A DNA stretch of 64,000 bases from Rhizosphaericola mali (GTDB lineage Bacteria > Bacteroidota > Bacteroidia > Chitinophagales > Chitinophagaceae), in contig NZ_CP044016.1 in NCBI RefSeq assembly GCF_004337365.2, positions 992,001-1,056,000 of the forward strand. Reading direction: 5' to 3'. Positions 16,873-26,426 of the stretch are shown here, piece after piece. Below the pieces are notes generated by a model. That model was given only the letters and a program-made list of their open reading frames with translations, was not told the origin of the DNA and searched no databases. How positions within the stretch are numbered: position 1 is the first letter of the stretch; every line of letters begins with the position of its first letter. A program made the translations under genes and the position numbers.

Positions 16873-19800
16873 TGTGTTCGATTTCTTCTGTTAATGGTTC
16901 GTCTTCTTCATCTTTCAACATCTTACGTTTGGATGCTATCGTACCGAAAATGTAATACAAGCCTGGAATAATAATAACTCCAAATAAAGTACCGATAAAC
17001 ATACCTCCCGCAGCTGCTGCACCGATTGTACGGTTACTGATCGCACCAGGACCATGTGAGAATAATAATGGGATCATACCTGCGACGAAGGCAAATGAAG
17101 TCATTAAGATTGGTCTGAAACGGACTTTAGCACCTTCTACAGCTGCTTGGTAGATCGTCATACCATCTTTATGTTTTTGCATCGCAAATTCCACAATCAA
17201 CACCGCATTTTTACCTAGCAAACCTACCAGCATGACCAAACCGACTTGCGTATATACGTCATTGGACAATCCAAATAGTTTTACTAAAAGGAACGCACCA
17301 AATATACCCATTGGTAAAGAGAAGATAACGGATAGCGGTATGATGAAACTTTCGTACTGAGAACAAAGAACTAAATATACGAATACCAATACGACTAAGA
17401 AAATAACCACAGCTTCGTTACCACGAGCAGCCTCATCAAATGTGATACCTTCCCATGCTATATCATAACCTCTTGGTAATACTTGTTTGGCTGTTTCTTG
17501 AATTGCTTTTACTGCCTCACCTGTACTATAACCAGCAGCGGGTTCCCCTTTAATCGCAGAAGATGGATACATGTTATAACGAGTAACCTCATTCATACCA
17601 TGGGTTTTGGTCATGGTCATAAAAGCGGAATAAGGAACCTCTTCACCTCGGTCATTTTTTACATACAATTTCAAGATGTCCTCAGGAAGTGCTCTATATT
17701 GAGGAAGTGCTTGTACATATGCTTTATAGAAAGTATTGAATCTGATAAAACCAAGTTCATAAGTACTACCTACAAGTATACCCAAATTGTTCATAGCATT
17801 TTCAATAGAAACGCCTTTTTGCATTGCGATTTTATTGTCAATCTTTAATTCATATTGAGGATAGTTATCTGTAAAGAAGGTAAATAAACCAGCAAGCTCT
17901 TTTCTTTTTTTCAAAGCTGCCATAAAATCATTATTTACTTCTCCTAATGCATGATAATCACCTGTATTTGTTTTATCAATTAAACGCATTGAGAAACCAC
18001 CAGAAGTACCATAACCAGGAACCGCAGGAGGTCCGAAGAACTCGATATTTGCAGGAATATCTTTTGTTTTTTCTTTCAATTGCGCTATAATATCATTGAC
18101 ATCACCTTTTCTTTCTTCCCAATCATCCAAAGTGATCAAACATGTACCAGCATTGGAACCTCTACCTTCTGTTAAGATTTCATAACCTGCAAGTGCAGTT
18201 ACAGAACTAACACCTTTAATTTGTTTCGCAATTTTTTGTACTTCTTCAGAGACTGAATTGGTTTTTTCTAGTGTAGATCCAGGAGGCGTTTGGATGATGG
18301 CGTACACCATACCTTGGTCTTCATTTGGAATGAAGCCTGCAGGTAATACCTTATTGATACCAACAATGCCAAATGCAAATGCGATCAAAATAGCGAAAGT
18401 GACCAATCTTCTATTTACCACTTTTTTCAATAAGTTGGTATAGCGCCCAGTTAATCTTTCAAATGCGTTATTGAACTTATCAATGAACCAAGTAATCGGC
18501 GTCTTTCTTTTTGGTTTGCCATGATTATTTTTCAAGATCATAGCACACAATACAGGTGTCAATGTCAATGCCACAAAACCAGAAATGACAATTGATGCAG
18601 CCATTGTGATGGCAAATTGTCTAAAGAACACTCCAACTGGACCTGACATAAATGCAATCGGTACAAATACGGATGTCATCAACAAAGTAATTGCAATAAC
18701 GGCGCCACTGATCTCCCTCACTACTTCACCCACAGCTTTATAAGGCGATAGATGTTTTTCTTCCATTTTGGCGTGCGTTGCCTCCACAACCACAATCGCA
18801 TCATCCACAACGACCCCTATGGCCAGTACGAGTGCAAACAATGTGATCATATTTAAGGACATCCCAAATAATTGCATGAAGATAAATGCACCAATCAAGG
18901 ATACAGGTACCGCAATAATTGGAATCAATGTAGATCTCCAGTCTCCTAAGAAAATGAAAACCACAAAAGCCACCAATACAAACGCTTCACCTAATGTATG
19001 TACAACTTTGTGTATAGATGCATGTAGGAAGTTTGATACGTCATAACTGATTTGATAATCCATTCCTGGAGGGAAGGATTCTTTTTTAATTTCTTCCAAT
19101 TGTTTTTTTACGGCTGTAATTACCTCACTCGCATTACTACCATAGTTTTGTTTAAGGGTAATGGATGCGGAAGGGTGACCGTCCATATTGGAATAGACAT
19201 CATAAAATTCACTACCTAAATTTACCTTTGCAATATCTTTTAGTCTTAAAATCTCTCCATTGGGATTAGACCTAATAATGATATTCTCATATTGCTCAGG
19301 CTTATTGTACCTATCTTGATAAGTAAGCGTGTATTCTATGGACTGTGATCTTTGCCCCGTACTTTGTCCTAATCTACCTGGTGTACCGATAATACTCTGA
19401 TCTGCCATAGCTTTCATCACTTCATCAGTGGACACATTGTAAGCTCGCATACGATCTGGATCTAACCATACACGCATTGCATAGATACGACCACCTAAGA
19501 TAGTTGCACTACCCACACCATTAATACGTTGTATCTGAGGTATGATATTTACATTAGCAAAGTTGTATAAGAATTTTTGATCCGCATGAGGGTCTTTACT
19601 GTATACGTTTACATACATCAACATGTTAGGAGATGTATATGTTACAATTAGACCTTCACGTTGTACAAGTTCAGGTAGACGGTTAGTCACCTGTTCAATA
19701 CGTGTTTTTACATTGACCATGTTTAAGTTAGGGTCAGTACCTAAGTTAAAATAGATCTGTATGGTAGCCTCACCCGCACTGGTGGCATCTGAGGTCATAT

Positions 19801-20029
19801 ATTTCATATTAGGAACACCATTGATTGCTTTTTCCATTGGGATCAATACGGAGTTCTCTAATACTCTCGCACTAGATCCAGGAAAGGCAATATTTACCAC
19901 TACCACAGGTGGCGCAATATCAGGAAACTGCGCAGTAGGTAGGGTCTCGATAGCCAGCACACCCATAAATACAATCACAATGGATAGTACTATGGCCATG
20001 ACCGGCCTTTTAAGAAATTTTTCAAACAT
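16865..20029 (-). CDS. RND efflux pump, inner-membrane transporter (HAE1/AcrB family)
   Basis: The 1054-residue proton-driven pump is of normal length for the hydrophobe/amphiphile exporter class. MFEKFLKRPVMAIVLSIVIVFMGVLAIETLPTAQFPDIAPP is the typical N terminus. GVVVDDAIVVVEA in TM4 carries the paired Asp residues of proton relay, and GLLGKNAVLIVEFA and RFRPILMTS are the matching C-terminal signatures. The porter-domain blocks (FGPPAVPGYGTSGGFSMRL) indicate drug- or solvent-type substrates rather than heavy metals, but the exact substrate is not readable. It sits between the fusion protein and the duct gene. Confidence 0.96.
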   Translation of the reverse strand: MFEKFLKRPVMAIVLSIVIVFMGVLAIETLPTAQFPDIAPPVVVVNIAFPGSSARVLENSVLIPMEKAINGVPNMKYMTSDATSAGEATIQIYFNLGTDPNLNMVNVKTRIEQVTNRLPELVQREGLIVTYTSPNMLMYVNVYSKDPHADQKFLYNFANVNIIPQIQRINGVGSATILGGRIYAMRVWLDPDRMRAYNVSTDEVMKAMADQSIIGTPGRLGQSTGQRSQSIEYTLTYQDRYNKPEQYENIIIRSNPNGEILRLKDIAKVNLGSEFYDVYSNMDGHPSASITLKQNYGSNASEVITAVKKQLEEIKKESFPPGMDYQISYDVSNFLHASIHKVVHTLGEAFVLVAFVVFIFLGDWRSTLIPIIAVPVSLIGAFIFMQLFGMSLNMITLFALVLAIGVVVDDAIVVVEATHAKMEEKHLSPYKAVGEVVREISGAVIAITLLMTSVFVPIAFMSGPVGVFFRQFAITMAASIVISGFVALTLTPVLCAMILKNNHGKPKRKTPITWFIDKFNNAFERLTGRYTNLLKKVVNRRLVTFAILIAFAFGIVGINKVLPAGFIPNEDQGMVYAIIQTPPGSTLEKTNSVSEEVQKIAKQIKGVSSVTALAGYEILTEGRGSNAGTCLITLDDWEERKGDVNDIIAQLKEKTKDIPANIEFFGPPAVPGYGTSGGFSMRLIDKTNTGDYHALGEVNNDFMAALKKRKELAGLFTFFTDNYPQYELKIDNKIAMQKGVSIENAMNNLGILVGSTYELGFIRFNTFYKAYVQALPQYRALPEDILKLYVKNDRGEEVPYSAFMTMTKTHGMNEVTRYNMYPSSAIKGEPAAGYSTGEAVKAIQETAKQVLPRGYDIAWEGITFDEAARGNEAVVIFLVVLVFVYLVLCSQYESFIIPLSVIFSLPMGIFGAFLLVKLFGLSNDVYTQVGLVMLVGLLGKNAVLIVEFAMQKHKDGMTIYQAAVEGAKVRFRPILMTSFAFVAGMIPLLFSHGPGAISNRTIGAAAAGGMFIGTLFGVIIIPGLYYIFGTIASKRKMLKDEEDEPLTEEIEHND

Positions 20030-20063
20030 ATCTTTGGAATGTTAATTTAATGTTGAATAAATA

Positions 20064-21149
20064 CTACTCAGTAGGAAGATTCAATTTGGAAATAACCTTG
20101 CGTGCATCTTCAAAATTGTACTGAATCTTATCTTGATCCTGTACTTTACGTTGACCTTCCAAAAGGATTTTTTCATCTCCCTTTAAGCCACTACCTACTA
20201 CGTATAAATCTGGTAATTCAGCACTTGTAGTAATCAATGTTAGGTGTACTTTATTTTGAGCATCGACAACATAGACATATTTTTTATCCATGATTTCAAA
20301 TGTTGCTCTTTGTGGTATGATTACTCCATTGTGTACTGGTTGACTTACCATTACATTACCAGTTTCGCCATTTCTCAACAAACCTTCTGGATTAGGAAAG
20401 GTTGCTCTGAATGCGATATTACCAGTTTCGTTATCGAAATCAGCTTCGATCGTTTTTACGATACCAGGATGATCAAAGATTTGTTGATTGGCCATTTGAA
20501 GTTTTACATTCATGACGCTATCACGATTTTTCTCTGCTTCTTTGAAATCTAGGTATTGTGCTTCTGGTACGTTGAAGTATACCCACATTTGACTGTTGTC
20601 AGATAATGTTGTAAGTAAATCTCCATCGTCTACCAAGCTTCCTAATTTCATCAATAAATGGTCAACGATACCATCGTAAGGTGCGCGGATTTCTGTAAAG
20701 CCTAAGTGTGTATTGGCTAATGCGAGTTCTGCATTTGCTTGACTCAATTTAGCTTTAGCCATTGCTAGTTCGTTCGGCGCCACGATATTTTTATCAGACA
20801 ATGATTGTGTATTTTGAACTTCGATACGTGCTGCTTGTGCTTCTGCTGCCGCTTTGTCACGTTCAGCATTATACAATTTAGGCATAATGCGGAATAACAA
20901 TTCGCCTTTGTGAACTTTTTGACCTTCGTCTACGAATATTTTTTCTAAATAACCGCGCTCTTGAGAGCGAATTTCAATATGTCGGATTGATTTGATCTGG
21001 CATACATACGGTTGAATAATTGTTGTATCCATCACTATTGGGGTAGATACAAGTAGCTTTCCAGTTTCTTCTTTTGCTTCTTCCTTTTGTTTGCAGCTTG
21101 TAAAGCATATGAATGCAAACAAACTCATGGAAATAAAAATTCCTTTCAT
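20064..21149 (-). CDS. RND efflux periplasmic adaptor (membrane fusion protein)
   Basis: The 361-residue lipoprotein (lipobox FTSC, Cys about 19) bridges the pump and the outer-membrane duct. It has the lipoyl half-motifs EIRSQERGYLEKIFVDEGQKVHKGELLFRI and TEIRAPYDGIVDHLLMKLGSLVDDGDLL around a short alpha-hairpin (about 85-145), followed by the beta-barrel and membrane-proximal domains (VMVSQPVHNGVIIPQRATFEI). The gene precedes the pump by 34 bases and is the first recognised member of the efflux operon. Confidence 0.93.
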   Translation of the reverse strand: MKGIFISMSLFAFICFTSCKQKEEAKEETGKLLVSTPIVMDTTIIQPYVCQIKSIRHIEIRSQERGYLEKIFVDEGQKVHKGELLFRIMPKLYNAERDKAAAEAQAARIEVQNTQSLSDKNIVAPNELAMAKAKLSQANAELALANTHLGFTEIRAPYDGIVDHLLMKLGSLVDDGDLLTTLSDNSQMWVYFNVPEAQYLDFKEAEKNRDSVMNVKLQMANQQIFDHPGIVKTIEADFDNETGNIAFRATFPNPEGLLRNGETGNVMVSQPVHNGVIIPQRATFEIMDKKYVYVVDAQNKVHLTLITTSAELPDLYVVGSGLKGDEKILLEGQRKVQDQDKIQYNFEDARKVISKLNLPTE

Positions 21150-21280
21150 AAAAATGTACCAGGATTTTAACGATGTGATTAATTTGAGAATAAAAGTTTA
21201 CGTTGTGTCGGTGATAGGATAACGAGTGATTCTGTCCCGTACACAATAAGTTTATTTAGTTATTGGTATAAATATTAAAA

Positions 21281-21712
21281 TCAAATTTTTAAAACGTGAA
21301 TGAATAAATATTTTATCTGAGCTTTTTGGGATAAATGGTAGCATGGTGGTAATAACACCGCGTTCAATGAGTGAAATGCGTATTTGTTGCCTTGATTGTT
21401 GGTAATCATGGACAAGAATGCAAAAGTGGATTTTGTTCTAGAAACGTTGTTTTGTACGAAATCATCTTCGTCATCATCCGATTCTGTCTGCGCTAATTTG
21501 GTATAATTTTTATAATGTGCACATTTTTTCAAAACGGTTAAATTGTTGAAAAAATAGACGTCTACTATGCTAGGATTGTTAGAAGAAAAATTATCTAATT
21601 TATTTGAATAAATATTGCTTTTTATCTCAGATTTGGCGTGAAAAGCATTTGCTTCATTCCAAATCAGCAGGATAAAAAGACAACTTATTATACTAATTAA
21701 AAATTTTTTCAT
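21281..21712 (-). CDS. Small secreted hypothetical protein before the efflux operon
   Basis: The 143-residue product has a clear signal peptide (KKFLISIISCLFILLIW, cleavage probably after ANA). It then has a polar stretch with an acidic cluster (ESDDDEDD) and a C-terminal LLPPCYHLSQKAQIKYLFIHVLKI. I recognise no domain. It reads in the same direction as the efflux operon with a 131-base gap, so it may be its first gene or an independent one. Codon use is AT-rich like its neighbours. Confidence 0.5.
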   Translation of the reverse strand: MKKFLISIISCLFILLIWNEANAFHAKSEIKSNIYSNKLDNFSSNNPSIVDVYFFNNLTVLKKCAHYKNYTKLAQTESDDDEDDFVQNNVSRTKSTFAFLSMITNNQGNKYAFHSLNAVLLPPCYHLSQKAQIKYLFIHVLKI

Positions 21713-21949
21713 TCTCTTTTGTAAGCCAGTTTTAGTATTGTTTTTAATATAAGTGCATGATTATCAATGCAATGTATTTTCAGTCGAAATTTACTAAAAC
21801 CTTGACCTATGATTTGGACTAAAAACCAATGAAAAAGTTTAAATCTTGTTTAATAAAATGTCTAATTAATAGATGAATCAATTAGTAAAAATTAAACGAA
21901 TGCATGTTTTTTTGAATATTTAAGTATGTAAAGATATTTCTAATTGAAA

Positions 21950-21973
21950 AAGCCTTGGATCGCTCCAAGGCTT
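21950..21973 (-). terminator. Terminator after the methyltransferase gene
   Basis: A perfect 10-bp stem (AAGCCTTGGA with TCCAAGGCTT, loop TCGC) is followed on the minus strand by TTTCAATT, 6 bases past the stop codon. Confidence 0.88.
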
Positions 21974-21978
21974 ATCAT

Positions 21979-23115
21979 TTATTTCCAAACGTCTTTTGCG
22001 ATTTCAGTAATTAATTTGATTTTTTTCCATTGATCTTCTTCTGTCAGTTTATTTCCCGTTTCTGTGGATGAGAATCCACATTGCGGACTTAAACAAAGAT
22101 TCTCTAAAGGAACAAATTGAGTTGCTTCGTTTATTCGTTCTTTTATTTGAGTAGGATTTTCTAATTCGGGAAATTTAGAGGTTATCAATCCCAAAACGAT
22201 TTTACTTTGTTTATTTTTCCATTCTTTCAATGGGGTAAAATCACCAGATCTTTCTGAATCATATTCCAAGAAAAAGCCATCATAATTGGTGCGGAAAAGT
22301 GCTTGAGCGATAGGAGCGTAGCCACCAGAAAAAATCCAAGATGAAGCATGATTACCTCTACAGATATGTGTAGTGATGGTCATATCAGTAGGTTTATTTT
22401 CCAATGATTGGTTAATAATATCCGCACATTTTTCAGCGATTTCATCTGGATTTATGCCTTTATTCAAAAGCATTTCTCTTTTTTCCTTATCGATCAAAAA
22501 AGCCCAATTGGTATCATCGAATTGCAAATATCTGCATCCCACAGCGTAAAATGCTTGAATAGCTTGTTGATAGGTGGTCGCTAAATCTGTATAAAAATCA
22601 TCCAAATTGGGATAAATTTCTTTTAAATGAGAATGTTCTTGCGTTGCCAATATTTCTTGACGTAAGATCATTGTTGGACTTGGGATCGTTGCTTTTGCAA
22701 TATGTAGATTATCATCTCCCAACGCTGTTTTTAAAAAAGTAAAATGCTGTAAAAATGGGTGATTTTCGGGAAAGCTAATTTTTCCAATGACCCTAAAGTT
22801 ATAATTAGGGGCTTTATCTCCTTTAAACTGTTGATTATAACCATTTTCTGGTATATAACCTTCTAATCCATTCAGATGTTCTATAAAATCAATATGCCAA
22901 AATCCACGTCTAAACTCGCCATCGGTGATAGCTGTAAGTCCGTTATTTTTTTGCTTTTCGATCAAATCAAGGATGGAATCATCTTCGATTTTTGTCAATT
23001 CGTCTTTTGAAATTTCGCCATTCAACTGTGCTTTTCTCGCAGCTTTTAATACTGTCGGACGCAAAAAACTACCCACGATATCTGCACGAAAAGGTGCCTG
23101 ATTTTGTAATGCCAT
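21979..23115 (-). CDS. Cobalamin-independent methionine synthase-like methyltransferase (YxjG/MetE C-terminal family)
   Basis: The 378-residue protein corresponds to the C-terminal catalytic barrel of MetE. The zinc site can be traced: His and Cys in TTHICRGN, Glu in FFLEYDSE and Cys in LSPQCGFSS. FRADIVGSFLRP at the N terminus and YLQFDDTNWAFL are family signatures. It lacks the N-terminal MetE half, as in B. subtilis YxjG/YxjH, which transfer methyl groups to homocysteine from a donor not set by the sequence. It is transcribed alone and divergently from the old-yellow-enzyme gene; no S-box was recognised. Confidence 0.88.
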   Translation of the reverse strand: MALQNQAPFRADIVGSFLRPTVLKAARKAQLNGEISKDELTKIEDDSILDLIEKQKNNGLTAITDGEFRRGFWHIDFIEHLNGLEGYIPENGYNQQFKGDKAPNYNFRVIGKISFPENHPFLQHFTFLKTALGDDNLHIAKATIPSPTMILRQEILATQEHSHLKEIYPNLDDFYTDLATTYQQAIQAFYAVGCRYLQFDDTNWAFLIDKEKREMLLNKGINPDEIAEKCADIINQSLENKPTDMTITTHICRGNHASSWIFSGGYAPIAQALFRTNYDGFFLEYDSERSGDFTPLKEWKNKQSKIVLGLITSKFPELENPTQIKERINEATQFVPLENLCLSPQCGFSSTETGNKLTEEDQWKKIKLITEIAKDVWK

Positions 23116-23354
23116 AATTCAACTATTTGACAATAAAAGTATCTATTCGATCAAAATGTCTATTAAATTAAAATTATTTAGATAAAAATTCTAATTAATT
23201 GATATTTGTAGATTATTGTATTAAATATAATTTCGAATTAATTTTTTAAAAGAATAATTTTCTACCTGATTTTTATCCCAAAAGTCAAATAAGGGTAAAT
23301 TGTACTTTCTATTTTAAACCAACGTAGTAATTTACAGCGCAAAATTTATATAAT

Positions 23355-24449
23355 ATGGCCATTCTATTTTCACCATTTACGATTAGGAATAAGACTTTTA
23401 AGAATAGATTAGTAATGTCGCCGATGTGTCAATACTCTGCAGTGGACGGATTTGCCAATAATTGGCATTTGGTGCATTTGGGAAGTCGCGCAGTAACCGG
23501 AATAGGGACAATTATTACAGAAGCAGTAGCCGTATCTCCTGAGGGAAGAATTTCTGCAGATGATCTAGGGATATACAAAGAGGACCATGTTGAAAAATTA
23601 AAAGAAATTACCACTTTCATTAAAGAGCAAGGTGTAGTTCCTGGCATACAACTGGGACATGCTGGACGAAAAGGAAGTTCGTATCCGGAATGGAAAGGTG
23701 CGGGTACTATCCCAGAAAAGGAAGGCGGATGGAAAACTGTTGGCCCTTCAGCTATTCCATTTGCACCTAATTATGCTGCTCCACAGGAATTAAGTATTTC
23801 GGATATTCAGAGAATTGTAAATGATTTTATTCTTGGTGCAAAAAGGTCGATTGCAGCAGGTTTTGATATACTTGAATTGCATGCCGCTCACGGATATTTA
23901 ATTCACCAATTTTTGAGTCCATTGAGCAATCAAAGAACAGATGAATACGGTGGTAGTTTTGAAAATCGTATTAGATTTTTATTAGAAATCATTGATGGTG
24001 TAAAGGCGATTTTACCAGAAAATATACTTCTATACGTTCGCCTATCTGGCACGGATTGGGCAGAAGAAGGTATAAAGGCTTGGACTATTGAAGAATCCAT
24101 TGAGTTGGCAAAAAAATTATCTGAAAAAGAAATTGATTTGTTGGATGTATCAAGTGGTGGGAGCATTGCTCAACCTAAGATTCCTGTTGGTGCATCTTAT
24201 CAATTACCTTTGGCAACTGCGATCAAAAATGCAGTTCCAAATTTAGTAATTGGTGCTGTAGGAATGATTAATTCTGCAGAACAAGCGGAGACCATTCTTT
24301 TGCAAAATAATGCGGATTTCATATTTATGGCTAGAGAGTTATTAAGAAATCCGTATTGGATTTTAGATGCAGCGCATAAGTTGCATGCAAAATTTGACTG
24401 GCCAAATCAATACAGAAGAGCAAATCCCAATTTTAAATCGCATAAATAA
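23355..24449 (+). CDS. namA: NADPH dehydrogenase, old yellow enzyme (YqjM/NamA class)
   Basis: The 364-residue FMN enzyme reduces activated C=C bonds with NADPH. It shows the classical YqjM features: LVMSPMCQYSA with the redox-tuning Cys and Tyr (about 25-27), GIQLGHAGRKGS, and ELHAAHGYLIHQFLSPLSNQRTDEYGGSFENR with the substrate-binding His pair. FMARELLRNPYW near the C terminus is part of the FMN phosphate site. Physiological substrate is unknown; such enzymes often deal with electrophile stress. A small gap leads to the TatD-like gene on the same strand. Confidence 0.92.
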   Translation: MAILFSPFTIRNKTFKNRLVMSPMCQYSAVDGFANNWHLVHLGSRAVTGIGTIITEAVAVSPEGRISADDLGIYKEDHVEKLKEITTFIKEQGVVPGIQLGHAGRKGSSYPEWKGAGTIPEKEGGWKTVGPSAIPFAPNYAAPQELSISDIQRIVNDFILGAKRSIAAGFDILELHAAHGYLIHQFLSPLSNQRTDEYGGSFENRIRFLLEIIDGVKAILPENILLYVRLSGTDWAEEGIKAWTIEESIELAKKLSEKEIDLLDVSSGGSIAQPKIPVGASYQLPLATAIKNAVPNLVIGAVGMINSAEQAETILLQNNADFIFMARELLRNPYWILDAAHKLHAKFDWPNQYRRANPNFKSHK

Positions 24450-24485
24450 TATTATCAGGAGAAAAGCTATTTTCTCCTTTTTTAC

Positions 24486-25127
24486 ATGAAATACTACGAT
24501 TGTCATACTTATTTAGATATGCAAATAGAGGATGTTGTTGCAATTAGAAACGTGCAAATATCTGAGGATTCTGCTTTGGGTAAATATCAATCTATTGGAA
24601 TACATCCCTGGAATGTGCAAGCAGATTTTGAAACTGAATTGGCAATTTTAGAAGAAAAAATTACGTCAGATGCTATAATCGCTGTGGGCGAATGCGGGTT
24701 GGATCGATTACATTTTGAGACATTTGAGTTGCAAAAAAAAGTCTTTCAACAACAAATTACTTTTGCTAATAAATACCAAAAGCCTTTGATTGTTCATTGT
24801 GTAAAGGCATTTTCCGAATGTTTACAATTATTAAGCTTGGCAAAAGTTCCGGTGATTATACACGGAGTGAATAATAAATGGGACTCAATTGCAGCTTTTG
24901 TAGATCGCGGATATTTTTTATCATTTGGCGCAGCAATATTGAAAGTAAATAGTATTTCTCGAAAAATACTTCCACAAATTCCAATACATCAATTGCTACT
25001 GGAAACGGATGATACGGACATTTCTATTCAAAGTATTTATCAAACGGCTGCTTCTTTATTGACAATTGACTCCGAAGCTTTTAATTTGCAAATAGAATCA
25101 AACTTTCATAAAATTTTCCAGATTTGA
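24486..25127 (+). CDS. TatD-family metal-dependent hydrolase, divergent
   Basis: The 213-residue protein is a short TatD-type amidohydrolase (usual length about 260). Metal-site blocks seen are DCHTY at the N terminus, AVGECGLD, LIVHC, VIIHG and LLLETDD. In normal TatD enzymes the first block is DxHxH; here the second histidine is Tyr9, so metal binding may be weakened. The family acts as 3'-5' DNA/RNA exonuclease or D-aminoacyl-tRNA deacylase-like protein. It overlaps the next gene by 4 bases, a translationally coupled pair. Confidence 0.8.
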   Translation: MKYYDCHTYLDMQIEDVVAIRNVQISEDSALGKYQSIGIHPWNVQADFETELAILEEKITSDAIIAVGECGLDRLHFETFELQKKVFQQQITFANKYQKPLIVHCVKAFSECLQLLSLAKVPVIIHGVNNKWDSIAAFVDRGYFLSFGAAILKVNSISRKILPQIPIHQLLLETDDTDISIQSIYQTAASLLTIDSEAFNLQIESNFHKIFQI

Positions 25128-25852
25128 CAAAAGATACAAGTTGGCTTTCGCGGACTCAATTAATCGTAGGAGCGGAGGGAATAAAAAAATTACAAAATGC
25201 GCATGTATTGATCGTAGGCTTAGGCGGTGTAGGATCTTTTGCCGCAGAATTTGTGGCGCGTAATGGTATTGGAAAGATGACGATCATCGATGGAGATACG
25301 GTTGAAGCGAGTAATCGCAATAGACAGTTACCTGCTTTAGTTTCTACAACTGGCCGCAAGAAAGCAGAAATTATGGCAGAAAGAATACGCGATATTCAAC
25401 CGGATATTGAGTTACAAATATTTGATTCGTTTATCGAACCAGAAAGAGTTGCTGAAATATTTAAAACTTCTCGTTTTGATTTCTTAATTGACGCCATTGA
25501 TAGCATTACACCAAAAATTACATTTATAGAATTGGCGTACCAAGCCAACATTCCATTTGTAAGCAGTATGGGTGCCGGTGGTAGATTGGATCCAACGCGA
25601 GTACGTGTTGTAGATATTAGTAAAACATTTAATTGCCCATTTGCACAACAAATCAGAAAAATGTTGAGGAAAAAACTAATATATAAAGGATTTAAAGCCG
25701 TATTTTCTGATGAAAAGCCGTTAGAAGATTCTTTAGTATTAACAGATGGAAGTAATTATAAAAAGTCTGCTTTTGGGACGATGTCTTATATGCCGGCAAC
25801 ATTTGGTGCTGTGTGTGCGTCCGTTGCAATTAGGCATATTTTAGAAAAATAG
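25124..25852 (+). CDS. tcdA: tRNA threonylcarbamoyladenosine dehydratase (TcdA/CsdL family)
   Basis: The 242-residue ThiF/E1-like protein should cyclise t6A37 in tRNA to ct6A with ATP. The nucleotide-binding GLGGVGSFAAEFVARNGIG (residues about 31-49), the IDGDTVEASNRNRQ adenylation motif and DAIDSITPK are intact. The start is a TTG overlapping the TGA stop of the TatD-like gene (TTGA); the residues after it (SWLSRTQLIVGAEGIKKLQ) are needed for the family N terminus and there is no earlier ATG. Pairing with a TatD-family gene fits a tRNA-quality theme, though that is inference. Confidence 0.87.
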   Translation: MTKDTSWLSRTQLIVGAEGIKKLQNAHVLIVGLGGVGSFAAEFVARNGIGKMTIIDGDTVEASNRNRQLPALVSTTGRKKAEIMAERIRDIQPDIELQIFDSFIEPERVAEIFKTSRFDFLIDAIDSITPKITFIELAYQANIPFVSSMGAGGRLDPTRVRVVDISKTFNCPFAQQIRKMLRKKLIYKGFKAVFSDEKPLEDSLVLTDGSNYKKSAFGTMSYMPATFGAVCASVAIRHILEK

Positions 25853-25875
25853 TATGGACGGTAATGGCGCTGTTC

Positions 25876-26148
25876 TCAGTTTAAATTTTGATATTGAAGA
25901 ATATTTTTTATAAAATTATTAGGTGTCAATTTTACTTTGATATCTTTTTTTGATTGTATAATTATCGTATTTTCTAAAAAAAAGAAATTTTCCAATTTTT
26001 CAATTTTATAATCGAGTTCAGATAAGTCAATTCGAATTTTTTTCTCATTTTTTAATACAAAGAAATTAAATATAATTTCTTTGCTTACACAAATAACTAT
26101 AATTGTAAGTATTACTATTGTTATAATAATTAAAATTATACTTGTCAT
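25876..26148 (-). CDS. Possible small membrane protein
   Basis: The 90-residue frame encodes a strongly hydrophobic N-terminal segment (about 3-24, mostly Ile/Val/Thr) and a Lys/Glu/Asn-rich tail. There is no recognisable domain. Its composition is what AT-rich DNA can produce by chance, and no clear promoter was seen. It could be a genuine single-pass protein or a spurious frame. Confidence 0.3.
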   Translation of the reverse strand: MTSIILIIITIVILTIIVICVSKEIIFNFFVLKNEKKIRIDLSELDYKIEKLENFFFLENTIIIQSKKDIKVKLTPNNFIKNILQYQNLN

Positions 26149-26426
26149 TTTATATTACACATTTATTTGAAATTTAAATTCCTAATTTAGTACAGGGTTG
26201 AAAGTGGGGTTTGATATTTTCCTTTTTTGTTGATTTAATTTAGACTTCATTGCTAAAGTATTCTTTACTTTTCATATCGAGAAATATTTATTAGGGACAA
26301 AAAAGGGACATTTTAATATATTGAAAATCAACATATTGTTGATAAAAATAAAGATTATATTCTCGTTGAAAGTATATTTTTATTTAGCTTTACGAGTCTA
26401 AAACTTAAAATATTTGAATCTTGGAA

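Noticed and set aside
17483-17848. 121-residue plus-strand frame opposite the RND pump gene
   Set aside because: It lies wholly inside a strongly conserved gene on the other strand and has no family resemblance or promoter.
21713-21949. Gap between the small secreted protein and the methyltransferase terminator
   Set aside because: AT-rich with no recognisable RNA or frame; probably the promoter region of the efflux-side genes.
23116-23354. Possible methionine-type riboswitch between the methyltransferase and namA
   Set aside because: Only AT-rich sequence; no conserved aptamer segments seen on either strand.
26149-26426. 278-base gap upstream of the TPR-LuxR gene as a hidden gene
   Set aside because: Very AT-rich with frequent stops; a TAGCTTTA at 26385-26392 is only a weak promoter candidate.
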